NCBI RefSeq assembly: GCF_003797775.2
Contig: NZ_CP060725.1
Span: forward strand, 186,001 to 250,000
Direction: 5' to 3'
Length of the DNA stretch: 64,000 nucleotides
Source of the DNA: Sphingopyxis sp. OPL5
GTDB lineage: Bacteria > Pseudomonadota > Alphaproteobacteria > Sphingomonadales > Sphingomonadaceae
The notes under the pieces were generated by a model that did no database searches, had not been told where the DNA came from, and saw nothing but the letters and a program-made list of their open reading frames with translations. The position numbers and the translations under genes are program-made. Position 1 is the stretch's first letter; every line of letters starts with the position of its first letter. Of this stretch, positions 50,715 to 59,223 are shown piece after piece.

Positions 50715-51212
50715 ATGACCGACGCCGACCCTTCCCGACAGCGCATCATCTCGATCGACCTCGACGAAGGCTCGATCGTCTGGCGCAACGCCGATGTCGA
50801 GCAGGAGCGGCGCGTCGCGATCTTCGACCTGATCGAGGACAATAAGTTCGTGCCCCAGCGCGGCCACGCCGACGGCTATGCCGGCCCGTACCGGCTGACC
50901 CTGCGCGTCGAGGAAGGCCGGCTGATCTTCGAAATCGCACGCGAGGACCATTCGCCGCTCGAGGCGATCATATTGGGCCTCGGGCGTTTTCGCCGCCCGA
51001 TCCGCGACTATTTCGCCATTTGCGATTCATACTATCAGGCGATCAAGACCTCGACCGCGCAGCAGATCGAGACCGTCGACATGGCGCGGCGCGGGCTGCA
51101 TAATGAGGCCGCCGAAATGCTGATGGACCGGCTCGACGGCAAGATCGCGGTCGATTTCGACACCGCGCGGCGGCTGTTCACGCTGATCTGCGTGCTGCAT
51201 ATCAAGGGCTGA
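50715..51212 (+). CDS. UPF0262 family protein
   Basis: 165 residues from the ATG at 50715; a longer open frame upstream passes through the palindrome and is rejected. RIISIDLDEGSIVWRN, VEQERRVAIFDLIEDN, PYRLTLRVEEGRLIFEI, FRRPIRDYFAICDSYYQAI and AARRGLHNE-type sequence (MARRGLHNEAAEML) define UPF0262, a family restricted to alphaproteobacteria and without known function. It is soluble, with no motif suggesting catalysis. It precedes the GH25-like gene by 2 bp, in one operon with cdd. Confidence 0.88.
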   Translation: MTDADPSRQRIISIDLDEGSIVWRNADVEQERRVAIFDLIEDNKFVPQRGHADGYAGPYRLTLRVEEGRLIFEIAREDHSPLEAIILGLGRFRRPIRDYFAICDSYYQAIKTSTAQQIETVDMARRGLHNEAAEMLMDRLDGKIAVDFDTARRLFTLICVLHIKG

Positions 51213-51214
51213 CG

Positions 51215-51976
51215 ATGGCGACGAGGGCGATCAAGAGCGGCGGGAAAGGTCCGGCCAGGCCGAAGCGCGACTGGCGCGGCGCGCTGCTGCGCCTGCTGAA
51301 GCGCACCGGCGCGGCGCTGCTGCTGATCCTGCTCGGCGTCGGCCTCGCCTTGTGGTGGGCCGCGCGCTGGGCGCCGGCGCGCGATCAATATCCCTGGCAG
51401 GGGGTGACGATCGACGCATCGAACGGTTCGGTCCAATGGGGGTCGATCAAGGCCGCGGGCGCCGATTTCGCCTATATCGCCGCGACCGGCGGCGCCGACC
51501 GCGCCGACCCGATGTTTGCGCGCAACATCAAGGGCGCGGCGGCGGCGGGGGTCCAGTTCGGTCCGATCCACCGCTACGACCTCTGCCGCCTCGCCACCGA
51601 TCAGGCGGCGAATTTCATCCGCCATGTCCCGCGCCGCGCCGACGCGCTGCCCGCGGCGGTATGGCTCGACTATGACGACCGCTGCCCCGATCGGCCGACC
51701 CGCGCGCTGCTGCTGAGCGAACTCGCCACCTTCCTCGCGCAGATCGAGGCGCATATGGGCAAGCCGAGCCTCGTCGCGCCCAGTCCGGCGTTCGAGGCCG
51801 ATTACCGCGTCACCAGCGGCATCGCGCGGACCGCCTGGCTGCGCCGCGACTTCTTCGCGCCCGATTATGGCGCGCACCCCTGGGCGATGTGGCAGGCGAA
51901 CGACTATATGCGCATTGCGGGCGCCGACGGCACCGTCGGCTGGAACGTCGTGCGCCCCGACGGAGATATCCAATGA
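51215..51976 (+). CDS. GH25-like membrane-anchored muramidase homologue, altered active site
   Basis: 253 residues. A basic cytoplasmic N-terminus, one membrane segment (about 33-50) and a periplasmic domain with GH25 features: GVTIDASNGSVQWGSIKAAG (Asp67 as in GIDVS), then FAYIAATGG where most members have KATEG, and VWLDYDDRC in place of LDVE. Thus the usual catalytic Glu is replaced by Asp, and the ATEG Glu by Gly. It may still bind or slowly cut peptidoglycan. The stop overlaps the cdd start by 4 nt. Confidence 0.8.
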   Translation: MATRAIKSGGKGPARPKRDWRGALLRLLKRTGAALLLILLGVGLALWWAARWAPARDQYPWQGVTIDASNGSVQWGSIKAAGADFAYIAATGGADRADPMFARNIKGAAAAGVQFGPIHRYDLCRLATDQAANFIRHVPRRADALPAAVWLDYDDRCPDRPTRALLLSELATFLAQIEAHMGKPSLVAPSPAFEADYRVTSGIARTAWLRRDFFAPDYGAHPWAMWQANDYMRIAGADGTVGWNVVRPDGDIQ

Positions 51977-52428
51977 GCGACGAGACGGTCGAGGCGCTGA
52001 TCGATGCGGCGCGCGATGCCGCGAGCCGGGCCTATGCGCCCTATTCGGGCTTTCATGTCGGCGCCGCGCTGCTGCTCAAGGACGGCAGCCTGGTGACCGG
52101 TGCCAATGTCGAAAATGCCAGCTATGGCCTGACGCTCTGCGCCGAAACCTCGGCGATCGCCAAGATCGCCAACGAAGGCTGGATCGGCGAGCTCGTCGCG
52201 GTCGCGATCATCGGCGGGCGGCCCGATGGCGACGCGCTGCTCGGCAGCGATCCGGTGCATCCGTGCGGACGCTGCCGCCAGATCCTGAACGAGGCCGCCG
52301 AACAGTCGCAGACCGACATCGCCGTCCATTGCGCGTCGGGCGACGGTTCGACGGTCGCGAGCTACAGGCTCAGCGAATTGCTACCGCACAGTTTCGGACC
52401 CAAGGATCTCGGCTTCGTTCGCGACTGA
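51973..52428 (+). CDS. cdd: Cytidine deaminase
   Basis: 151 residues, start overlapping the upstream stop (ATGA). Zinc ligands are C56 in LCAETSA with proton shuttle E58, and C98/C101 in PCGRCRQ, the three-Cys arrangement of the homotetrameric class. YAPYSGFHVGAALL and GANVENASYG are the nucleoside-binding strands. It converts cytidine and deoxycytidine to uridine forms in pyrimidine salvage. dcd follows 39 bp downstream, giving a pyrimidine deamination pair. Confidence 0.93.
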   Translation: MSDETVEALIDAARDAASRAYAPYSGFHVGAALLLKDGSLVTGANVENASYGLTLCAETSAIAKIANEGWIGELVAVAIIGGRPDGDALLGSDPVHPCGRCRQILNEAAEQSQTDIAVHCASGDGSTVASYRLSELLPHSFGPKDLGFVRD

Positions 52429-52467
52429 CCGCTTGCGCGAATCCGCCCGCGCCGACATGACGGCGGC

Positions 52468-53022
52468 ATGGCCATTCTTTCCGACCGCTGGATTCGCGAA
52501 GCCGCCCAAACGCAGGGCATGATCGAACCGTTCGTCGAGGCGCAGCGCCGCGACGGGTGCATCAGTTACGGCCTCTCGTCCTATGGCTATGACGCGCGCG
52601 TCGCGCCCGAATTCAAGATCTTCACCAATGTCGACAGCACGATCGTCGACCCCAAGAATTTCGACCCCAAGAATTTCGTCGACCGCGAAACCGACGTCTG
52701 CATCATCCCGCCGAACAGTTTTGCCTTGGCGCGCACGGTCGAATATTTCCGCATCCCGCGCGACGTGCTGGTGATCTGCCTCGGCAAGTCGACCTATGCG
52801 CGCTGCGGCATCATCGTCAACGTCACCCCGCTCGAACCCGGCTGGGAAGGCCATGTGACGCTGGAATTTTCGAACACCACCCCCCTGCCCGCCAAAATCT
52901 ATGCCAATGAGGGCGCGTGCCAGTTCCTGTTTCTGCAGGGCAACGAGCCGTGCGAGATCAGCTACGCCGACCGCGCGGGCAAATATATGGGGCAAAAGGG
53001 CGTCACGCTGCCGAAGCTTTAA
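52468..53022 (+). CDS. dcd: dCTP deaminase
   Basis: 184 residues. [20 protein letters not shown], the catalytic-region [33 protein letters not shown] (seen as GKSTYARCG and [14 protein letters not shown]) and the C-terminal KYMGQKG match the mono-functional Dcd family. It deaminates dCTP to dUTP for thymidylate synthesis, without zinc. It sits after cdd on the same strand and is followed by a family 1 palindrome. Confidence 0.94.
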   Translation: MAILSDRWIREAAQTQGMIEPFVEAQRRDGCISYGLSSYGYDARVAPEFKIFTNVDSTIVDPKNFDPKNFVDRETDVCIIPPNSFALARTVEYFRIPRDVLVICLGKSTYARCGIIVNVTPLEPGWEGHVTLEFSNTTPLPAKIYANEGACQFLFLQGNEPCEISYADRAGKYMGQKGVTLPKL

Positions 53023-53029
53023 CCAGCAT

Positions 53030-53113
53030 CGTCCTTGCGAGGAGCCGAAGGCGAAGCGGCAATCCAGAGTCGCGGTAACCGCCCTGGATTGCTTCGCTTC
53101 GCTCGCAATGACG
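53030..53113. repeat. Family 1 palindrome, divergent copy
   Basis: Arms at 53030-53069 and 53083-53113, ending in CTCGCAATGACG on the right and beginning CGTCCTTGCGAGG on the left. It lies just after the dcd stop and has no gene inside. Confidence 0.8.
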
Positions 53114-53188
53114 GGGTTTAGAAACCGATCATTGCCCTCTCATCAAAATTTGATAACGTTCCCATAAATCATAAACGGGGATGCCATC

Positions 53189-54913
53189 ATGAAATTCGGG
53201 TCGGTCGCATTGGCGCTTGCCGCGCTGTTTTCCTCCACCTCGGTCCATGCCGGGGGTTATCTGAAGGTCGAGGGCACGCAGATCGTCGATGGCAGCGGCG
53301 AGCCCGTCATCCTGCGCGGCATGGGGCTCGGCGGCTGGATGCTGCAGGAGGGCTATATGCTCAAGCTCGGCGAGGTCGGGCAGCAGCACCGGATCCGCGC
53401 CAAGCTCGTCGAACTGGTCGGCGAGGAGCGGACGGCGGAATTCTACCGAGCGTGGCTCGACAACCATACGACCGAGCCCGACATCGCGCAAATGGCGACA
53501 TGGGGCTTCAACTCGGTGCGCCTGCCGATCCATTTCGACCAGTTGACCCTGCCGGTGGACAAGGAACCGCAGGCCGGGGTCGATACCTGGCACGAGGAGG
53601 GCTTCCAGCGCATCGACCGCCTGCTCGCATGGAGCAAGGCGAACCGCATTTACCTGATCCTCGACCTCCACGCCGCGCCCGGCGGGCAAGGCAATGACCT
53701 TGCGATTTCCGACCGCGATCCGGCGAAGCCTTCGCTGTGGGAGAGCGAAGAGAACCAGCGCAAGACAGTCGCGCTGTGGACCAAACTCGCGGCGCGCTAT
53801 GCCGGCGAGCCATGGATCGGCGGCTATGACCTGATCAACGAGCCGAACTGGAGCTTCGCAACGCCGGGCAAGGGCAATGGCTGCGACGAGACCGAAAACA
53901 GGGCGGTGTGGGACCTGCAGCAGCGGATCACCGCCGCGATCCGCGGCGTCGACCAGAAGCATATCGTGATCGTCGAGGGCAATTGCTGGGGGAACAACTA
54001 CAAGGGCCTGCCCGCGGCATGGGACGCCAATTTGGTGCTGAGCTTCCACAAATATTGGAACAACAACGACGGGGCGAGCATCGCCGACATCGTCAAGCTG
54101 CGTCAGAGCTATGGCAGGCCGGTGTGGCTCGGCGAGTCGGGCGAGAACAGCAATGTCTGGTTTCGCGACGCGATCCGCCTCGTCGAGGGCGAAGGCATTG
54201 GCTGGAATTTCTGGCCGCTCAAGAAGATCGGCTTCAACCAGCCGCTCGAGATCGTCGCCGGCGACGGCTGGATGAAGATCACTGCCTGGGCGACCGGCAA
54301 GGGGCCGAAACCCGGCGCCGACGAGGCCTTTGCCGCGATGATGCGGCTGGCCGAAAACACGCGCTTCGAAAACAATATCGCGCATCCCGATGTCATCGAC
54401 GCGATGATCCGCCAGCCGCACGATGCCAGCGCAAGGCCCTTCACCGCGCGGCGGCTGGACGGTGCGCCGCTCACCATCCGCGCGGTCGATTATGACCTGG
54501 GTCCGGCAGGCGTTGCCTATCGCGACAGCGTCGATGCCAATTATCATGTGGCGACCGGCGGCGAACGCACCCCCTGGAACAATGGCACAACCTATCGCAA
54601 CGACGGCGTGGACATCGCGCGCGACGCCGACGGCAGCCCCTATGTCGGCGACTTCGTCACCGGCGAATGGATGCGCTACAGCCTCGACGCGGCCGCCGCC
54701 GGACGCCGCAGCGTGATGATCCGCGCGCGCTCGGCCAAGGGCGGTACGGTCATGCTGGGCGACCGCGAGATCGCGGTCCCGGCGGGGCGGGACTGGGCGA
54801 CGATCGCCTTGCCCGATATCGCACTACAACCCGGCAGCCATGCCCTCGGCCTGCGCGCCACCGCTTGTGACGACTGCGAAATCAACGATTTGACGCTGAC
54901 GCCCCTTCCTTGA
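53189..54913 (+). CDS. Secreted GH5-type glycoside hydrolase with C-terminal carbohydrate-binding module
   Basis: 574 residues. A Sec signal peptide ends near VHA21. The barrel (about 25-400) has GFNSVRLPIHF, acid/base Glu218 in DLINEPNW and nucleophile Glu316 in WLGESGEN, the GH5 pair. About 445-574 looks like a CBM6/CBM35-like beta-sandwich (GTTYRNDGVDIARDADG, GEWMRYSLDA). It would cleave beta-linked glucans or related plant or microbial polysaccharides outside the cytoplasm. It stands alone, with RBS AAACGGGGATG upstream. The exact substrate is not readable. Confidence 0.9.
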   Translation: MKFGSVALALAALFSSTSVHAGGYLKVEGTQIVDGSGEPVILRGMGLGGWMLQEGYMLKLGEVGQQHRIRAKLVELVGEERTAEFYRAWLDNHTTEPDIAQMATWGFNSVRLPIHFDQLTLPVDKEPQAGVDTWHEEGFQRIDRLLAWSKANRIYLILDLHAAPGGQGNDLAISDRDPAKPSLWESEENQRKTVALWTKLAARYAGEPWIGGYDLINEPNWSFATPGKGNGCDETENRAVWDLQQRITAAIRGVDQKHIVIVEGNCWGNNYKGLPAAWDANLVLSFHKYWNNNDGASIADIVKLRQSYGRPVWLGESGENSNVWFRDAIRLVEGEGIGWNFWPLKKIGFNQPLEIVAGDGWMKITAWATGKGPKPGADEAFAAMMRLAENTRFENNIAHPDVIDAMIRQPHDASARPFTARRLDGAPLTIRAVDYDLGPAGVAYRDSVDANYHVATGGERTPWNNGTTYRNDGVDIARDADGSPYVGDFVTGEWMRYSLDAAAAGRRSVMIRARSAKGGTVMLGDREIAVPAGRDWATIALPDIALQPGSHALGLRATACDDCEINDLTLTPLP

Positions 54914-54959
54914 CCATAAAAGTCCGATCCCGCATATTCGCCCGGTTCTGGAGGGGTTC

Positions 54960-55124
54960 ATGACAATGATCGATCACAATGCTCACAATGCCGACGAGGC
55001 GAACCGCGACCGCAAGCATTGGTCGGTGCCGCGCCTGCGCAGCATCGTGCCCGCGCGCCGCACCCGAGGGGGAAGCGGAGAGCGGAACGGCGATGTCGAC
55101 GACATCATCTACGACCTGAGCTGA
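54960..55124 (+). CDS. Short RiPP-precursor-like ORF
   Basis: 54 residues: an Asn/His/Asp-rich N-terminus (MTMIDHNAHNADEANRDRKH), then WSVPRLRSIVPARRTRGGSG and a hydrophilic tail ending DDIIYDLS. GGAGGGG lies 3 nt before the ATG, one of the better ribosome-binding sites in the window. The leader-like segment with WxxPxL, then Thr and Gly-Gly, recalls lasso-peptide precursors of sphingomonads. No cyclase, protease or transporter gene is adjacent, so this is a resemblance only; it could be an unrelated conserved small protein. Confidence 0.5.
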   Translation: MTMIDHNAHNADEANRDRKHWSVPRLRSIVPARRTRGGSGERNGDVDDIIYDLS

Positions 55125-55209
55125 GCCTCCCGCCCTCGCGGCGGAACCTCCCCGCCTCCCGCGCGTCCTGTCTGCACAAGCGGACGGGGCGCTGAGTGGA
55201 GGATGACCC

Positions 55210-55722
55210 ATGTCCATGATCGCCGTCTTTATCGGCCGCCTGTTCATTGCCGTGATTTTCGTGGTGTCGGGGATCAACAAACTGATCCACGTCGCCGATA
55301 CCAACGCCATGATTTCGGCCGCAGGCCTGCCCGGCGGGCTCGCGATCCCGACCGGCCTGTTCGAACTGATCGCGGGCGTGTGCATCGCGCTCGGCATCGC
55401 GACGCGGCTGGTTTCGATCCTGCTCGCGGGTTTCGTGCTGCTCACCATCCTCTTTTTCCACCGCGAATTCACCGATCCGATGCAGGCGATGGCGGCAATG
55501 AAGAATCTGGCGATCGCGGGCGGGCTGCTCTGCCTGTTCGGTTATGGCCATACGCGTTGGAGCTATGACGCGCTGCGCCAGCGCCGCCGCGACGAACTCG
55601 CGCGCCACAATGCCGAAGCGCGCCTGACCGAAGCCGAATTGCGCGCCGCGCGCGCCGAGGGCCGCGCCGAAGCCGTCGGCGCCCCGGTGGTCGTGGAGAA
55701 GCGCCCGTTCTGGCGGCGCTGA
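55210..55722 (+). CDS. DoxX family membrane protein
   Basis: 170 residues with four membrane segments (about 3-20, 45-65, 72-90, 100-115). GRLFIAVIFVVSGINKL at the start, then GLFELIAGVCIALGIATRL and MAAMKNLAIAGGLLCLFGYG match the DoxX/YphA group. A basic, Glu/Arg-rich cytoplasmic tail of about 50 residues follows. Family members are linked to respiratory quinone or thiosulfate chemistry and oxidative stress; no partner gene is adjacent here. Confidence 0.87.
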   Translation: MSMIAVFIGRLFIAVIFVVSGINKLIHVADTNAMISAAGLPGGLAIPTGLFELIAGVCIALGIATRLVSILLAGFVLLTILFFHREFTDPMQAMAAMKNLAIAGGLLCLFGYGHTRWSYDALRQRRRDELARHNAEARLTEAELRAARAEGRAEAVGAPVVVEKRPFWRR

Positions 55723-55795
55723 CCCGCTTCGCGCTTGGCAAGGCGGTCGGCCTGCGCTAGCTTCCACTTAACGTTTACGTAAAGGGAGGTTTGCC

Positions 55796-56968
55796 ATGGC
55801 CAGCGGACGCGAGTTCGACATCATCGTCTATGGCGCGACCGGCTTTACCGGCCGCCTCGTCGCCGAATATCTGGTGCAGCATTATGGCGGCCGCGCCGAT
55901 GCCCCCAAATGGGCGATGGCGGGGCGCAGCGCCGACAAGCTGGCCGAGGTCCGCGACCTGATCGGCGCGCCCAAGGACACACCGCTGGTCGTTGCCGACG
56001 CGGACGACCTCGCCAGCCTCGACGCGATGGCGGCGCGAGCGTCGGTCGTGCTGACCACGGTTGGCCCGTACCAGCTTTACGGGAGCGACGTCGTCGCGGC
56101 GTGCGTCAAGGCGGGCACCGCCTATGCCGATTTGTGCGGCGAACCCGGCTGGATGCGCGAGATGATCGACGCGCATCAGGACGCCGCCAAGGCGTCGGGC
56201 GCGCGCATCACCTTCAGCTGCGGTTTCGATAGCATTCCTTTCGACCTCGGCGTGCTGTTCCTGCAGGCCGAAGCGGTGAAGCGCCACGGCCAACCCGCCC
56301 CGCGAGTCAAGGGCCGGGTCCGCAAGATGGCGGGCGGCGCGTCGGGCGGCACGATCGCCAGCCTGACCGAAACGCTGAAGGCGATTGCGAAAAAGCCGTC
56401 GCTCGCCCTGCTGCTCAAATCCTCCTTCGCGCTCACACCCGGTTTCGAGGGGCCGTCGCAGCCGAGTGGATTGATTCCGGAGTATGACGGCGCGACCGGC
56501 ACCTGGACCGCGCCCTTCGTGATGGCGACGATCAACACCAAGAATGTCCACCGCACCAATTTCCTGCTCGGCCATAAATGGGGCGCCGACCTCGTCTATG
56601 ACGAGATGATGATGACGACGATCGGCGATGCCGGAAAAGCGATGGCCGAGGCGATCGCCAAGGCGAACCCGTTTGGCGAATCCAAGCTCAAGCCCGGCGA
56701 GGGGCCGAGCAAGGACGAGCGCGAGAACGGCTTCTACGACATATTGTTCGTCGGCGAATATCCCGACGGGACGAGCATTCGTGCTTCGGTGCAGGGCGAC
56801 CGCGATCCCGGTTACGGCTCGACGTCGAAGATGCTTGCCGAAACCGGCATGGCGTTGCTCGCGAACAAGGGCGACGGCGGGGTGTGGACCCCCGGGGCCT
56901 TGCTCGGCGAGGCGCTGATCGACCGGCTGACCGCCAACGCCGGACTGACCTTCCAAATCGAGGAATAA
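55796..56968 (+). CDS. Saccharopine dehydrogenase-like NAD(P)-binding protein (trans-acting enoyl reductase type)
   Basis: 390 residues. IIVYGATGFTGRLVAEYLVQH is a Rossmann motif, with AGRSADKL and TVGPYQLYGSDVV following. YADLCGEPGWMREMI and FSCGFDSIPFDLGVLF are typical of the mycobacterial trans-acting enoyl reductase group and its proteobacterial relatives, acting on lipid or polyketide substrates. No polyketide synthase is nearby. AAGGGAGG precedes the ATG closely. It is followed by a thioesterase gene 7 bp away, so the pair probably acts on an acyl-CoA or acyl chain. Confidence 0.85.
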   Translation: MASGREFDIIVYGATGFTGRLVAEYLVQHYGGRADAPKWAMAGRSADKLAEVRDLIGAPKDTPLVVADADDLASLDAMAARASVVLTTVGPYQLYGSDVVAACVKAGTAYADLCGEPGWMREMIDAHQDAAKASGARITFSCGFDSIPFDLGVLFLQAEAVKRHGQPAPRVKGRVRKMAGGASGGTIASLTETLKAIAKKPSLALLLKSSFALTPGFEGPSQPSGLIPEYDGATGTWTAPFVMATINTKNVHRTNFLLGHKWGADLVYDEMMMTTIGDAGKAMAEAIAKANPFGESKLKPGEGPSKDERENGFYDILFVGEYPDGTSIRASVQGDRDPGYGSTSKMLAETGMALLANKGDGGVWTPGALLGEALIDRLTANAGLTFQIEE

Positions 56969-56975
56969 GACCAGG

Positions 56976-57776
56976 ATGACGACCTCTCCCAGCGCGCTCG
57001 ACGCGCTGCTTTCGACGCTGCGTACCGAAGAGGGCGTGGCCAGGGCGCATATCGACGATGGCTGGATGCAGGGCCGCACCGCCTATGGCGGGATCAGCTC
57101 GGCGGTCGCGCTCGCGGGCGCGATGGCGCTGCACCCCACCGACACCCCGCTGCGTTATGCGCAGATCAGCTTCGTCGGCCCGGTCGGCGGCGATTGCACC
57201 GTCGCCACGCGCGTGCTGCGCCAGTCGAAATCCTCGCTGTTCGTCGATGCCGGGGTGTCGAGCGACATGGGCTTCGGCACCGCCGCGACCTTCGCTTTCT
57301 CGGGCGACCGGCCAAGCCACCTCGACCACAACAGCCTGACGATGCCCGACGCGCCAGCCCCCGAGAGCCTGCAGCCGGTGCCCGACCACAAGGCACGCCC
57401 CAGCTTCGTGCGCCATTTCGACATGCGTCCGACGACCGGTCCGCGTTTCGACTGGAAAAGCGACGTCGGCGACTATCTGACCTGGGTGCGCTTCGTCGAG
57501 GAGCCGGAATGCCATCCCGCGGTCGCGCTGCTCGCGATGGGCGACGCCCTGCCCCCTGCCGCGATGGCCTTGTTCACCGAGTTCGGCCCGATCAGTTCGA
57601 TGAACTGGACGGTCAACATGCTGACCGGCAAGCTCGAAACCGACGACGGCTGGTGGCTGCTGTCGGCAAAGACCGGCTTCGCGCGCGGTGGCTTTTCGGT
57701 GCAGGACATGATGATCTGGAACCGCGCCGGCGAACCGGTGATGAGCGGCAGCCAGGGGATCGCGATCTACGCATAA
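56976..57776 (+). CDS. Acyl-CoA thioesterase family protein (double hotdog)
   Basis: 266 residues. RTAYGGISSAVALAGAM and LRYAQISFVGPVGGDCTV form the first hotdog half, with SMNWTVNML and GWWLLSAKTGFARGGFSVQDMMIWNRAGEPV in the second; this is the TesB-like acyl-CoA thioesterase II / thioesterase-like superfamily. It would hydrolyse acyl-CoA in the cytoplasm. It lies 7 bp downstream of the saccharopine-dehydrogenase-like gene and is presumably cotranscribed. Chain-length preference cannot be predicted. Confidence 0.85.
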   Translation: MTTSPSALDALLSTLRTEEGVARAHIDDGWMQGRTAYGGISSAVALAGAMALHPTDTPLRYAQISFVGPVGGDCTVATRVLRQSKSSLFVDAGVSSDMGFGTAATFAFSGDRPSHLDHNSLTMPDAPAPESLQPVPDHKARPSFVRHFDMRPTTGPRFDWKSDVGDYLTWVRFVEEPECHPAVALLAMGDALPPAAMALFTEFGPISSMNWTVNMLTGKLETDDGWWLLSAKTGFARGGFSVQDMMIWNRAGEPVMSGSQGIAIYA

Positions 57777-57780
57777 CGAA

Positions 57781-57872
57781 CGTCGCCCCCGCGCAGGCGG
57801 GGGCCGCCGTCGTTTTATGCCCTCGGTCGCTGCTCCAGGCGGACTGCGGCCCCCGCCTGCGCGGGGGCGACG
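57781..57872. repeat. Palindromic repeat, CGTCGCCCCC family
   Basis: Perfect 26-bp inverted arms (57781-57806 and 57847-57872) around a 40-bp centre. Each arm also folds on itself (CCCCCGC/GCGGGGG). It fills the space between the convergent thioesterase and histidine kinase genes and could terminate both. Confidence 0.85.
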
Positions 57873-57873
57873 G

Positions 57874-59223
57874 TTAAACCGGCAGCACGATCGCCGCGTC
57901 CAGCCCCGACGTATCGTCGCGGTTGGCGATCACCAGCCGCCCGCCCTCGCCTTCGGCCAGCGCGTTGGCGATCGCGAGGCCCAGCCCCGCGCCTCCCGTC
58001 GCGCGATTACGCGACGCCTCGCCGCGCGCAAAGGGTTCGACGAGGTCGGCGATCAGCGCCGGGGCGATGCCCGGACCCTCGTCGCGCACGACCAGCCGCA
58101 GTTCGCCGCCGCTTTGCTCGACCAGCAGGGTCGCGCTGCCCGCATAAGCGAGCGCATTGTCGATCAGGTTGCGCAGCGCGCGCCGCACCAGCAGCGGCCG
58201 GCCGCTCAGTGGCGGCAGTGGCGGCAGCGCATCGGGGCCCGTCACCGGCTTGCCCATCACGCGATATTCCTCGCCCATCTGCGCGAGCAGGGTCGCGACA
58301 TCATAGCGCTCCGCCGCCTCCTTGCCCGCGCCGCTGCGCGCGACCGCGAGGATATCGGCGAGCATCGCGGTCATTTCGTCGATCGTCGCGATCATCTTGT
58401 CGCGCAGTTTCTCGTCCGCGACCGCCTCGACCCGCACGCGCAAGCTGGCAAGCGGGGTGCGCAGGTCGTGCCCGACCGCGCCGAGCATCCGGTCCTTGTC
58501 GGCGAGCATCGTCCCGATCCGCGCCCGCGAGGCGTTGAAGGCGCCGATCACGTCGCGCACGTCCGACGGCCCTTGCTCGATCAGCGGCGGACCATCGCCC
58601 ATCGGGTCGCGCCGCACCGCCTGCGTCAGTGTGCGCAGCGGCCACGCCGCGCGCCACGCGATCAGCAATATGGGAACGAGGATCAGCACATAGAGCAACA
58701 GCGTCTGCCAGATCAGGAAGCCCTGCAGCCTTTTGCCCTCGGCGGGTAGCCAACTGCGCACCACGACATAACGCCCGCCGATCTTGGCCGAGACGATCGC
58801 GGTGCGCGCGGGACCGCGCATCTTTTCGGTCTTGTGCCGTTCCGGCAGCACCCAGGCGTGAACCTGTTCGGCGTCGAGACCCGCCTCATCCAGTTGCGCC
58901 GCGACATGCGCCGCGAGGTCGGCGTCGACGCGCGCGCGCGGCGGCGGCGCGAATGGCGTATCGCGGACCTGCAGCCGCGGATGGCGCTTTTCAGGGGACC
59001 GGCCGGGCAGGCCTTCGTCGGGATCGGCCATCGCGCCGCGCCGGTCGCGTTCGAGCGCGTCGATGATGCGCGCCACCGCCATGCCGCCGCCATTGGCATA
59101 GACCTGTTGCCGCTGCCCGCGCGCGAGCAGCGTGAAATTGATCGCCTGCGCGACAAACAGCGCCACCGCGACCGCGAACACCATCTGGCCGACGAGGCTG
59201 CGGGGCCACAGCCGCAATGTCAC
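57874..59223 (-). CDS. Sensor histidine kinase
   Basis: 449 residues from the GTG at 59223, which overlaps the response regulator stop as GTGA. Membrane segments at about 10-33 and 168-190 enclose a periplasmic sensor domain of about 130 residues, Pro/Arg-rich in part. A HAMP region follows, then the H-box AVGHDLRTPLASLR with His252, the N-box LRNLIDNALAYAG, G1 DEGPGIAP and G2 GGAGLGLAIANA. It phosphorylates the OmpR-type regulator encoded upstream. The stimulus is unknown. Confidence 0.92.
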   Translation of the reverse strand: MTLRLWPRSLVGQMVFAVAVALFVAQAINFTLLARGQRQQVYANGGGMAVARIIDALERDRRGAMADPDEGLPGRSPEKRHPRLQVRDTPFAPPPRARVDADLAAHVAAQLDEAGLDAEQVHAWVLPERHKTEKMRGPARTAIVSAKIGGRYVVVRSWLPAEGKRLQGFLIWQTLLLYVLILVPILLIAWRAAWPLRTLTQAVRRDPMGDGPPLIEQGPSDVRDVIGAFNASRARIGTMLADKDRMLGAVGHDLRTPLASLRVRVEAVADEKLRDKMIATIDEMTAMLADILAVARSGAGKEAAERYDVATLLAQMGEEYRVMGKPVTGPDALPPLPPLSGRPLLVRRALRNLIDNALAYAGSATLLVEQSGGELRLVVRDEGPGIAPALIADLVEPFARGEASRNRATGGAGLGLAIANALAEGEGGRLVIANRDDTSGLDAAIVLPV

